The notes under the pieces were generated by a model. That model did no database searches and was not told the DNA's origin. It was given only the letters and a program-made list of their open reading frames with translations. A program made the translations under genes and the position numbers. A stretch of 7,205 nucleotides of DNA from Nitrospirota bacterium (GTDB taxonomy: Bacteria > Nitrospirota > Nitrospiria > Nitrospirales > UBA8639), in NCBI GenBank assembly GCA_020348185.1, contig CP070743.1:2443836-2451040 (forward strand), in the 5' to 3' direction. Shown here in pieces: positions 1 through 6,725 of this stretch. Position 1 is the stretch's first letter. Each line of letters starts with the position of its first letter.

Positions 1-173
1 GTTCTCTCGGCTTCTTCAGCACCTACAAAACCCGGGGGAAATAACGCAAGGGTTGTGACCAAGCCCAAAACTAACCAGAGTTTTCGAATGGACTCCCTTT
101 GTTTGTGAGTGTCCGGAATTTTCGGAACTGGGCGAGGGGCAAATAATGCTGAGAACATTTGTTCCATCACCAT
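1..173 (-). CDS. Exported protein, N-terminal part only (runs off left edge)
   Basis: Reading the minus strand from an ATG at 173-171 gives 57 open codons with no stop before the window edge. The start is chosen because AAGGAGGT at 188-181 lies 7 bases ahead of it; an in-frame ATG two codons later would be 13 bases away. Residues 1-30 are a rather long, polar N-region (MVMEQMFSALFAPRP...). Residues 31-49 look like a signal-peptide core (KLWLVLGLVTTLALF), followed by a good type I cleavage site V50-G51-A52 before E53-E54-A55. There is no lipobox and no twin-arginine motif in the visible part. The product is therefore probably exported to the periplasm or beyond by Sec. The mature protein is outside the window, so no family can be assigned. 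It lies downstream of the asmA-like gene on the same strand, 192 bases away, with its own candidate promoter. Confidence 0.8.
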   Translation of the reverse strand, partial: MVMEQMFSALFAPRPVPKIPDTHKQRESIRKLWLVLGLVTTLALFPPGFVGAEEAER

Positions 174-180
174 GATAAAA

Positions 181-188
181 ACCTCCTT
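181..188 (-). promoter_or_regulatory. Ribosome binding site of the left-edge exported-protein gene
   Basis: The minus strand reads AAGGAGGT here, a full match to the 16S anti-Shine-Dalgarno core, 7 bases ahead of the ATG at 173. It is the main reason for accepting a gene that has only 57 codons inside the window. Confidence 0.8.
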
Positions 189-253
189 GCCTTATTTTTT
201 GCGGATCTATTTATGTTGAAAGGCGAATCTTAAATATTTGGGTGGGATGGTGA

Positions 254-282
254 AATTTATCCGAGGACTTTTACAATTGCAA
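254..282 (-). promoter_or_regulatory. Candidate sigma70-type promoter for the left-edge gene
   Basis: On the minus strand TTGCAA (282-277, 4 of 6 to the -35 consensus) is followed after exactly 17 bases by TAAATT (259-254, 4 of 6 to the -10 consensus). This would start transcription near 247 and give a leader of about 75 bases before the ATG at 173. Both boxes are only moderate and the region is AT-rich, so chance occurrence is possible. Confidence 0.35.
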
Positions 283-307
283 ACACAAAAATTACCGTAA
301 AAGCTCA

Positions 308-328
308 CTTCCTTCGAATTCTTCCTTC
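308..328. repeat. 8-base direct repeat with 13-base period
   Basis: CTTCCTTC occurs at 308-315 and again at 321-328, separated by the five bases GAATT, giving a period of 13. It lies about 26 bases upstream of the candidate -35 box of the left-edge gene, where an activator or repressor site could sit. The repeat is short and low in complexity, so a function is speculative. Confidence 0.4.
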
Positions 329-342
329 ATGGCATAAACATC

Positions 343-360
343 AAATTACGAGCTTAATTT
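343..360. repeat. AT-rich dyad just downstream of the asmA-like stop codon
   Basis: AAATTA (343-348) and TAATTT (355-360) are perfect inverted repeats around the six bases CGAGCT. The stem is all A/T and no T-run follows on the minus strand, so this is a poor intrinsic terminator for the asmA-like gene; it could equally be an operator half of the downstream gene's control region. The central TTACGAGCTT (346-355) recurs exactly at 4503-4512, upstream of the asmA-like gene. Confidence 0.35.
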
Positions 361-365
361 TTCCC

Positions 366-3300
366 TTAATCGGTGGCCTCTCCTATGGCTGGCTCAGGCT
401 CTTCCGGTTCTTTCCAAAAGCCCGTTATGCGATCCCAAAAGCTGCGTTCACGGGATTTCACCGGTTTAATAGGCTGTCCGGCCAGGGCTTCTTCACAGGG
501 ATTTTCCCCACTACCTAGACTCGTCCCCGCAACTTGTGGAACGGCCAGAGGCAAAAGGACCGGCACGGCGATACCGAGGGTAAGCCACCCAGCACTTTTT
601 AAGAGATCCTCTCTTTCAGCGGATACGTTTGGCTCGGCCACTGGGCCTGAAATCCGCACAGGATGCCCGAGACTTAAGAGAGTGGGATCCTTTGGTTGAG
701 GTGTCAACAGCACGTCAATCTGTTCAGTTCCAAGATCCAAGGTTCCCACGCCGGCAATGGTGACTCGTTTTGTATCAAAGAGTATCTCATCGCTACTGGC
801 TATTCCATTCTCGACATCAAATTTCGATACCGCGCAGTTAAACTGCGAGACCTCTTCCGTTTCCCAGGCAGAGGTCAACAATGTGGTAATGAGATCACCC
901 GCCCACAAGTCAATATACTTTTTCTCGAACTCCATCTCTCCCTCAACGAAATCCACCTTACCATTGGCCTGACTCAGGACCTCTCTTAATGTGCTGCCTT
1001 GACCCTCAAGATCCACCTCAATCTTATCGGCGCTCCCCTTCACCTCCTCGATGACACCAAGAGTCTGGAACAGGCGGCCGTAGTCAAGGCCTACTATTTT
1101 AGTTTGTAAATGAATCCGCGGAATCTCTCCTCGCGCATCAATTTTGAAGCTACCTTCAACCGCCCCACCCCAGATAGTGCCCTGAAGGGGCTCCAAGGCA
1201 AAATCACCATCCTCGAGTTTAATCCGAAAGTCAACATCACCAATTTCGTGGGGAGGAACTTCCACATCCTTTATGTTGAATCCGAGGTCCAGATCTACCA
1301 TTTTAAGCGCCTCGATAGGAAACTCATACTTGGGAACAACTCGCATCTTTTCTTTTGTTATTGACGCCCCTCGGCTTTCATCCTGCTCTCCGCCTTCAGC
1401 GAATTCCGCTCCCTCCACATCTTCGATCTGCCCCCCCCTCGCAAGCCTGGTTTCTTCAGCAATAAAGTCAATTCCTGATTCCACCTTTTGAAGGACGGGA
1501 TACTCTTGCGTTGATTCGGGCGCACCTTCGTTCTCCTGGCTATCTGATTTCGCATCATTGAACTCAGGGACGACGATCCGGTCGGAGGTAAAATCTCCTT
1601 CAACTCGGGGCCGTGGGCCTTTTAGCGTCAGGATAAGCCTTCCCTTCAATTCACTTTCTTGAAGCCGCCCATTAATTTGAGTCATATCAAAACCTGTTTT
1701 GGAGTCTGCCACCGTAGCCGATATTTCAAAGGGACCAAGATTCGGTAAAGACGTTGGCAATATCAAATCAAGATCTTTTAAGGCCTTGCCCTTCAGGAGG
1801 GCTCTTCCGGAAAAGTTTTCTCCATCAAGCGGCAAATTAAGCTTCCCATTAACTTTAAAATACAGGTTTCCAAAATCAGCAATCCCAGCGATAGGCCACT
1901 GGCCGCTCTTCGCAAACAGAGTGCTGGTCGCCCCACTGCGGAGGTCGATGGAAACCGGAATATTTTCAATGGTTCCTTTTCCCTTCAGTTGCAACCATTT
2001 GCCCTTTTCCGACAGCAAGGTTAATCGAACATTCTCTATTTTCTCCTCTTCCTCATCTCCCATCAAAACCGTCAAATTCTTCGTTTGAGATTGGACTTTG
2101 ACTGAGGAGTCTTTCAGTAAGGTTCCGATGGTGGTCCCCTTCCCTTTCAGAACAAGCTGCAGATCTCCCGTACCCCGAATGAGATTAGTGTACTCGAGTT
2201 TTTGGAGAAGCTGTCCATAGTGCCAACTTCGCCCCCCCACCTGAACGGTTAGGGTTGAAGCCGGATGTGCGAATTTGAGTTCAAAAAGACCCTGAAGGTT
2301 TGATGATTTGCCTTCGGAAAACACGAGTCTGCCGCGTATCGGCGAAACGGTGAGCAAACCATTCTTGAGCGTGATATCTGCGGAAAAATCTGACAAATCT
2401 AGTTTCCCGATGAATGCCTGGGTGGCACGAACACCGATGTTCAAATCAAATCCCTGAAAGACTTCAACGGGAAGCGGGCCTGGTGTCGGCTTGAGGACAT
2501 CCTCAAATCGAAGACCTTCCGAAGTCAAGGTTCCACGAATGGCTGGCCGCGGCTCCGACGTATTGATCAACAACCCTCCTTTAAGATGCGTGTCTGCGAA
2601 TTGTGCTCTCACATCGGAGACGACGATTTTGTATTCCTCTCTATTGATCTTTGCTGTCACCCGGTAGGGACCAAGGGGCGGAAGCTCTGGATCAAAGAAA
2701 GAGATCCGATCTCCCTTGATGCCTGCCGTGAGAGAAACCTTGAATCCCTCGGGTGCTCGCGTGAGATCCCCTTTTGCCAAGAGTGACGTATCGGCGGCAC
2801 TGACCGATATCATGATCGGCCAGGGTTTCTCCCTATCGATGAAATCTCTGACTGGACCTCCAGTCATCTTTACCACAAGGGGTTTCTGACGGAACCGACC
2901 ATTTAGTCCAAATTTGATGGATTTACCAGGGTATATCGATCCTGTCAGGACGCTGACATCAATCCGCCTTTTGGAGCCAGTGTCTGGATCCATGTAGGTT
3001 AATACGGAGGGACCGGCTTTAATAGAAAAGATAGAACTTTTTAATACTTGATTTAACGTCTTCCCTCGTCCGGTAAATAGTAATGTTGCGTCCGTTTTTC
3101 CCTGAATGACATCGGTTACCCTCAAAGCCTTAAGCCCCCGCCCATAATCAAGTGCAACACCTTTCCCTTCAATTCGAACAGTCGGCTCTTTCTCACGCAC
3201 GTCAAGTTTTAGATCCAAACGAGCTTTTCCGCGGAATCTGCCCGTTCTTCGTAATCCAATCTCGAGAAGACCGTCCCGGACTTTGGCATCCAGAGAGACC

Positions 3301-4481
3301 GAACCGAGCATCTGATCGTTCAGTCGAAGCTCCTCAATCTTGATACCAGCACGGGCAATCAAGTCTCTCAAATAACCTACTGGAATCTGAACATCACCGA
3401 GGGCACCTGCAGGAGCCTTCGTTGGAGGGCCTTTCTTTTTCACAAAGAAATCATCAAGAAAGAATGTTTTCGATGTAAGATCGATTTCGAAATTTTTGCT
3501 TGGGTCGGGTCTGGAAGCTTGGGCATTCCCGGTGATCTCCGTTTGGTTCACTCGTAAATTCAGATCCGCCAAATGCCATTCAGATTCTGAATTGGCAATC
3601 CGGCCCCTCAAAAAATAAGGACCTAATGGAGGCAAATCCTCTTTTAATAAGGGCGTCAAGGTATCAAGACGATCCCCAGAAAGATCGAAGGCCAGATCAA
3701 CCATATCTAACTGATTTGATACCGTCCCATCGGCCAGGAGGGATGCACCGGGGTGAGTGAGTGTAGCCTTGAGGGGCCAGGCTCCGACCGGAGCTACAAA
3801 TTCCTGCAGTGTGGCTGTGATGATCTCAAGTGAGAGGGGTTCGCCGCGTATCCTCCCATCAATTAAAAGCCGAACCGGCTCGTCAGGAATTAAAGATGTG
3901 CTGGCTTCAGAAATGTCAACGTTGAATGGTGAATCTGATTCGTAAGATCGGTACCCAATCTTTGAGTTTTGAATGGTGAGCAACTCAATTCTTGGAACGG
4001 TAGACGACGGGGAGGTTTTTGGATTATGGGTATCCATGGGTTGAGAAGAATTTCCAAAGACCCAGTTTCTGGAACCGTTTGAACCTTCCTCCAACAGGAG
4101 ATCGAGGTTAGTGAGCCGGACATTGGGCAATTCCACCTTCCCCTTCAAGAGAGGGAGTAGCGAGATTTCAATCTCCACTCGCTCAGCAAGGAGCAAATGC
4201 GATCGGGAAGCCCATTCAGGGTTGGCAATATGGATTCGTTCAGCAACGAATCGGGGTTGGAAGGAGAGATCTACATTTATGGGACCGTCAAAGGTAATCG
4301 CAGCGCCAATGGCGCGACTTGCACTCGCTGCCAGTGGCTCCCGGTAGTCGTTAAGGTCAAAAGTCCATATGAATACCGTCAGGATGGCAATCAGGATCAG
4401 CAGTCCGATGCCAAGCCACTTCATCACGATGCGAAGAGGCATCGTTTTTCCATCATGGGGAAGCTCACGATCATCCTCCAT
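366..4481 (-). CDS. AsmA-family inner-membrane-anchored envelope protein, 1371 aa
   Basis: Residues 21-40 form a single hydrophobic anchor (KWLGIGLLILIAILTVFIWT). Next comes a classic AsmA N-terminal region at about 41-130, including DYREPLAASASRAIGAAI and RIHIANPEW. The C-terminal region at about 1130-1330 is the usual AsmA-like C-terminal domain, with DLWAGDLITTLL (1191-1202), FNCAVSKFDV, the PQPKDPTLLSL segment (1261-1271), RISGPVAEPNV and a late ENPC (1326-1329). The family (AsmA, TamB, YhdP, YdbH types) comprises periplasm-spanning beta-rich proteins implicated in lipid transport and outer-membrane homeostasis; an anchored periplasmic location is inferred here. The protein is larger than E. 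coli AsmA and its body is a threefold repeat. The start at 4481 has no ribosome binding site; in-frame ATGs at 4442 (MPLRIVMKW) and 4424 (MKWLGIG) would give a more usual short cytoplasmic N-terminus. The stop is TAA at 368-366. The family call is secure; the substrate is unknown. Confidence 0.9.
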   Translation of the reverse strand: MEDDRELPHDGKTMPLRIVMKWLGIGLLILIAILTVFIWTFDLNDYREPLAASASRAIGAAITFDGPINVDLSFQPRFVAERIHIANPEWASRSHLLLAERVEIEISLLPLLKGKVELPNVRLTNLDLLLEEGSNGSRNWVFGNSSQPMDTHNPKTSPSSTVPRIELLTIQNSKIGYRSYESDSPFNVDISEASTSLIPDEPVRLLIDGRIRGEPLSLEIITATLQEFVAPVGAWPLKATLTHPGASLLADGTVSNQLDMVDLAFDLSGDRLDTLTPLLKEDLPPLGPYFLRGRIANSESEWHLADLNLRVNQTEITGNAQASRPDPSKNFEIDLTSKTFFLDDFFVKKKGPPTKAPAGALGDVQIPVGYLRDLIARAGIKIEELRLNDQMLGSVSLDAKVRDGLLEIGLRRTGRFRGKARLDLKLDVREKEPTVRIEGKGVALDYGRGLKALRVTDVIQGKTDATLLFTGRGKTLNQVLKSSIFSIKAGPSVLTYMDPDTGSKRRIDVSVLTGSIYPGKSIKFGLNGRFRQKPLVVKMTGGPVRDFIDREKPWPIMISVSAADTSLLAKGDLTRAPEGFKVSLTAGIKGDRISFFDPELPPLGPYRVTAKINREEYKIVVSDVRAQFADTHLKGGLLINTSEPRPAIRGTLTSEGLRFEDVLKPTPGPLPVEVFQGFDLNIGVRATQAFIGKLDLSDFSADITLKNGLLTVSPIRGRLVFSEGKSSNLQGLFELKFAHPASTLTVQVGGRSWHYGQLLQKLEYTNLIRGTGDLQLVLKGKGTTIGTLLKDSSVKVQSQTKNLTVLMGDEEEEKIENVRLTLLSEKGKWLQLKGKGTIENIPVSIDLRSGATSTLFAKSGQWPIAGIADFGNLYFKVNGKLNLPLDGENFSGRALLKGKALKDLDLILPTSLPNLGPFEISATVADSKTGFDMTQINGRLQESELKGRLILTLKGPRPRVEGDFTSDRIVVPEFNDAKSDSQENEGAPESTQEYPVLQKVESGIDFIAEETRLARGGQIEDVEGAEFAEGGEQDESRGASITKEKMRVVPKYEFPIEALKMVDLDLGFNIKDVEVPPHEIGDVDFRIKLEDGDFALEPLQGTIWGGAVEGSFKIDARGEIPRIHLQTKIVGLDYGRLFQTLGVIEEVKGSADKIEVDLEGQGSTLREVLSQANGKVDFVEGEMEFEKKYIDLWAGDLITTLLTSAWETEEVSQFNCAVSKFDVENGIASSDEILFDTKRVTIAGVGTLDLGTEQIDVLLTPQPKDPTLLSLGHPVRISGPVAEPNVSAEREDLLKSAGWLTLGIAVPVLLPLAVPQVAGTSLGSGENPCEEALAGQPIKPVKSRERSFWDRITGFWKEPEEPEPAIGEATD
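942..3869 (-). repeat. Three tandem protein-level repeats of about 310 aa inside the AsmA-like protein
   Basis: The order of landmarks is conserved in three copies, roughly residues 205-515, 525-830 and 831-1180. Landmark 1 is WP[LI] at W235, W554 and W862. Landmark 2 is LP[PN]LGP[YF] at 283, 600 and 912. Landmark 3 is an RP...LTS-like segment about 40 residues later (R324, R645, R957). Landmark 4 is [DH]YGxxxxxL at Y446, Y755 and Y1134. Landmark 5 is GxGxTxxxxL at G471, G780 and G1160. Spacing is 308-319 residues, except that the third copy is stretched by about 70 residues between landmarks 3 and 4 by an acidic linker. The copies are strongly diverged in sequence. This matches the idea of a protein built from repeating beta-groove modules. 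Confidence 0.75.
1347..1559 (-). other. Acidic low-complexity linker in the AsmA-like protein
   Basis: Residues 975-1045 are rich in Asp and Glu (about 19 acidic against 7 basic) and in Gly, Ser, Gln and Ala, with stretches such as SDSQENEGAPES and EGGEQDESRGAS. It interrupts the third repeat and probably forms a disordered loop. The two other repeats have no counterpart at this position. Confidence 0.6.
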
Positions 4482-4492
4482 AGGCCAAAACT

Positions 4493-4521
4493 AAACTATC
4501 ACTTACGAGCTTGGCTCTCAA
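4493..4521 (-). promoter_or_regulatory. Weak candidate promoter for the asmA-like gene
   Basis: The minus strand has TTGAGA (4521-4516) and, 17 bases on, TAGTTT (4498-4493, only 3 of 6). Transcription from here would start within a few bases of the annotated ATG at 4481, so the message would be nearly leaderless unless translation starts at the ATG at 4442. The -35-like hexamer lies inside the 22-base motif shared with the lipase upstream region. Confidence 0.25.
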
Positions 4522-4529
4522 GGGGGATT
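4508..4529. repeat. 22-base motif, copy 1 (upstream of asmA-like gene)
   Basis: This sequence starts AGCTTGGCTC and ends GGGGGATT. It matches 6726-6747 at 19 of 22 positions. Together with the base before it, it contains a dyad GAGC-TTG-GCTC (4507-4517). It lies 27-48 bases upstream of the asmA-like start codon, in the position of a promoter or operator. Confidence 0.5.
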
Positions 4530-4620
4530 GACTTGACTTAGAATGGTATCGAGGAAATATTGTGGCTCGAACGAACGATGGCTTGGATCAATTACCGGGA
4601 GCAAGTCAACAGCTATCGTG

Positions 4621-6576
4621 TCACTTCAGATCCGCTTGTAGCAGAAGGATACGGCGGACCTCCTCGATGGTATGGGGATTGCCCTGGGTGGAATGGCTTG
4701 AGCGCACGACCAATTCGGACTCGACTCCATCAATGTGGGCGCTCTTATATTCGACCACGCCGTCATCGCCCCCCTCGAGGGGATCATCTCCTTCATTAAC
4801 GGAGATAATCGAATGAGCCTTAATCGAGGGAGCGACGGGGATCTTTTGCAGGCCTTGAATAAATGGGTTTCTCGGCGACATGTTGTCGACGGCGGTCGGG
4901 ACAACCTCAAAACCCACAAAGGCGTCCCTGTTCTTGAAAATTTCACTAGACACCTTCGTAGAGACCGGGGCAGGGGTTAGAAGCCGCTGGACAAGGTTCC
5001 CGATGAATTTATAGCCTGCGACGAAGCTGCCCCGATGCGGGGTGGAAATGAACACGACGCGAGAGACCTCCGGAAACGGCTCGAGAAAAAAGGCCTTTTT
5101 CAATAATTCGCGGGTGCTGTCCGACAGCTCGAGCTCGTCCAGTGGTTTCCGACTCACAGCATTCCAGAGACGATCCCCCGTGTTGATAGCCTGCATTTTG
5201 ACCAATAGCCCTCCCTGGCTGTGCCCGATCAGCACCATTCGGCGCAGGGCCGCGTCCTTGCCCTCAGGGTCGACCTGCGCTACCGCCGCAGTCAGCGCTT
5301 CGCGCAATCGTAGTGAGGACAACGCAACGGGATCCCCGGATTTGTAATTAAAGAACCAGAATTGAAAGCGGCGCCGAATTTGAGGATCACCGATGAGCCG
5401 GTTGTACATTTCCCCCCATCGGAGGGGGCTGGACGCCGTACCGTGCACAAAAACTACGGGGATGAGGCCGGGATGATACGGGGTGGAGGAGACCAGTGGA
5501 GGCGGCTTCTCGGCTCCCCCAAGCCGACCCAGGAATTCCAAGAGCTCGAGTTCCATAATCGGGATCCCGGTGAACGTAAGCGCCAACGCCGCCGATGGCT
5601 CGTTCTCGAGAGGGACCTCTTCCCCGGCGATTGAGACGGACTCCTTGTCCCAGGCCAGATGAACTTCAAGCGTTCCTGTCAGAGGGCGCCCCAGAACAAG
5701 ATGCTCTCTGGCTTTAGGGATCCGCAATAGAGCAGTCAGCGGAATCTTGAGTCGAGGCGCCACCGCGAACTTGCCCGTATCTGAATCATCCAGGGGTCTC
5801 GTCGAGGCCGCAAGCGGAGAGCCCAGTCCGGCCATGCGATACCGCATCGCGAAGCCCTCCACCTCCAACTCTGAAGTGGGCATTAACTGAAATAGTTCGC
5901 GGTCATGAGTGCGCAATGAGGCAGGATCGAATGCCACGTCAATCGACCCAAAGGGCAAGGTGAACCTCCCGCCCCGAAGGATGACCTCCGATCCGTCTTC
6001 GGATTCGAATGCACTCGTCAGTCCCCAATTGTACAGGGACGCGGCAATGCGCAGGCGAGGATCGAAACGCCCGGGAGCCTGTCCAACTCCCTCAGGAAAT
6101 AGGAAGGCATAGGCATATACCGCTGTGGCCAGATCGTACTCGGGATTCCTGGCATCTTGCCCGTGCAAAAAAGAAAGCTCGGCTAAGGCAAAGAGAAGGT
6201 CGGGATTCCCATGTTCCTCAACCATGGTCCGGTGCAATTCTGTGATGACGGCTTCGGGGTGCGCATTGTACTCGTCGAAGAGGCCTTGCTCGAAGAGGAC
6301 GTTACGGGTTGGCCAACTCGCATCTCCAGTGGTGACGGCGCTCCGGCCGACATCCGCTTGGACCTGGGAGGCAGGAACTCGGATGGCTTGATACGGGCTC
6401 GCGCACGCGGCTAGGACCAGAAACAGGAGGACGAGCAGGACTAAACGAAAAAGTTCCCTCCGTTCCCATTGAAGGCTCGCGCGCAGTGAAATAGTCGGAA
6501 AAGCTCGGCTAAATAATTTGACCTCAGGAGGAGGGATGCCGACAGAGTCAAGAGCATGACTTGCGTTTCGTTCCAC
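4621..6576 (-). CDS. Lipase/esterase-like alpha/beta-hydrolase lipoprotein, 651 aa
   Basis: The C-terminal domain (about residues 370-651) is an alpha/beta hydrolase. It has a strand with the oxyanion-type HGT at 378-380, the nucleophile elbow GHSQGG at 451-456 (Ser453), STPHRGS at 511-517, a likely acid in EGGDDGVVEY (Asp605) and a likely catalytic His628 in RSSHSTQ. The order Ser-Asp-His is canonical, so the enzyme looks active on an ester or lipid; the substrate is not readable. A hydrophobic segment (44-57) ends in the lipobox L-A-A-C58 followed by Ala, so outer-membrane lipoprotein sorting is likely. Residues 95-190 are alpha-helical and TPR-like (PDLLFALAELSFLHG, ATAVYAYAFLF); 195-345 look beta-rich. 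This N-terminal half recurs in related bacterial hydrolases. The start is GTG at 6576, with AAGGTGG 4 bases upstream (6587-6581); it leaves an unusually long N-region before the lipobox. The coding sequence appears richer in G+C than the asmA-like gene. Confidence 0.88.
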   Translation of the reverse strand: MERNASHALDSVGIPPPEVKLFSRAFPTISLRASLQWERRELFRLVLLVLLFLVLAACASPYQAIRVPASQVQADVGRSAVTTGDASWPTRNVLFEQGLFDEYNAHPEAVITELHRTMVEEHGNPDLLFALAELSFLHGQDARNPEYDLATAVYAYAFLFPEGVGQAPGRFDPRLRIAASLYNWGLTSAFESEDGSEVILRGGRFTLPFGSIDVAFDPASLRTHDRELFQLMPTSELEVEGFAMRYRMAGLGSPLAASTRPLDDSDTGKFAVAPRLKIPLTALLRIPKAREHLVLGRPLTGTLEVHLAWDKESVSIAGEEVPLENEPSAALALTFTGIPIMELELLEFLGRLGGAEKPPPLVSSTPYHPGLIPVVFVHGTASSPLRWGEMYNRLIGDPQIRRRFQFWFFNYKSGDPVALSSLRLREALTAAVAQVDPEGKDAALRRMVLIGHSQGGLLVKMQAINTGDRLWNAVSRKPLDELELSDSTRELLKKAFFLEPFPEVSRVVFISTPHRGSFVAGYKFIGNLVQRLLTPAPVSTKVSSEIFKNRDAFVGFEVVPTAVDNMSPRNPFIQGLQKIPVAPSIKAHSIISVNEGDDPLEGGDDGVVEYKSAHIDGVESELVVRSSHSTQGNPHTIEEVRRILLLQADLK

Positions 6577-6580
6577 TATA

Positions 6581-6587
6581 CCACCTT
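6581..6587 (-). promoter_or_regulatory. Ribosome binding site supporting the GTG start of the lipase-like gene
   Basis: The minus strand reads AAGGTGG, one mismatch from the optimal AAGGAGG, 4 bases ahead of the GTG at 6576-6574. The spacing is short but workable. No in-frame ATG or GTG lies between this start and the lipoprotein signal core, which supports the assignment. Confidence 0.55.
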
Positions 6588-6663
6588 ACTATCATGGAAT
6601 TAATTGTAGACCCGGGCCTGAGACGACTAACCTTGGCTGAACCAATCTATCAAAGGGACTACA

Positions 6664-6692
6664 ATAGTGCATCAATCAAATTGAGCAGTCAA
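6664..6692 (-). promoter_or_regulatory. Candidate promoter for the lipase-like gene
   Basis: On the minus strand TTGACT (6692-6687, 5 of 6) is followed after 17 bases by CACTAT (6669-6664, only 3 of 6). Transcription would begin near 6657, giving a leader of about 80 bases. The weak -10 keeps confidence low. A second -35-like hexamer, TTGAAA at 6739-6734 inside the shared 22-base motif, is an alternative. Confidence 0.3.
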
Positions 6693-6725
6693 CGGCTTCC
6701 TCGTACACTCTTAACCTCTGTAAAA

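Larger units (their letters stand above)
174..365. other. Intergenic region between asmA-like gene and left-edge gene
   Basis: These 192 bases are AT-rich and hold no supported gene. They contain the ribosome binding site, candidate promoter, direct repeat and dyad listed separately. A 12-codon minus-strand frame from 330 to 292 exists but lacks a ribosome binding site. No clear intrinsic terminator for the asmA-like gene is visible, so readthrough into the left-edge gene is possible. Confidence 0.6.
4482..4620. other. Spacer between lipase-like and asmA-like genes
   Basis: These 139 bases separate the stop of the lipase-like gene from the start of the asmA-like gene on the same strand. Apart from copy 1 of the 22-base motif and the weak promoter, nothing is seen; no strong hairpin with a T-run follows the lipase-like stop codon. 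Co-transcription is therefore possible but not indicated by tight spacing. Confidence 0.6.

Noticed and set aside
292..330. 12-codon minus-strand frame (MKEEFEGSELLR) upstream of the left-edge gene, considered as a leader peptide
   Set aside because: There is no ribosome binding site, and it is not followed by an attenuator-type hairpin with a T-run.
301..355. Inverted repeat AAGCTC (301-306) and GAGCTT (350-355), considered as a terminator after the asmA-like gene
   Set aside because: The arms are only six bases with a loop of over 40 bases and no T-run on the minus strand.
373..4347. Numerous plus-strand open frames of 60-130 codons opposite the asmA-like gene
   Set aside because: They are antisense to a clearly coding minus-strand gene, lack convincing ribosome binding sites and show no recognisable domain; their translations look like reading-frame shadows.
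4533..4561. Plus-strand TTGACT and AATATT spaced by 17 bases
   Set aside because: It resembles a promoter but points into the 3' end of the lipase-like gene on the opposite strand with no gene to serve; possible antisense transcription cannot be judged from sequence.
4626..6414. Open frames on both strands overlapping the lipase-like gene
   Set aside because: The minus-strand frame with the GHSQGG elbow and lipobox explains this DNA; the others are compositional by-products of its high G+C content.
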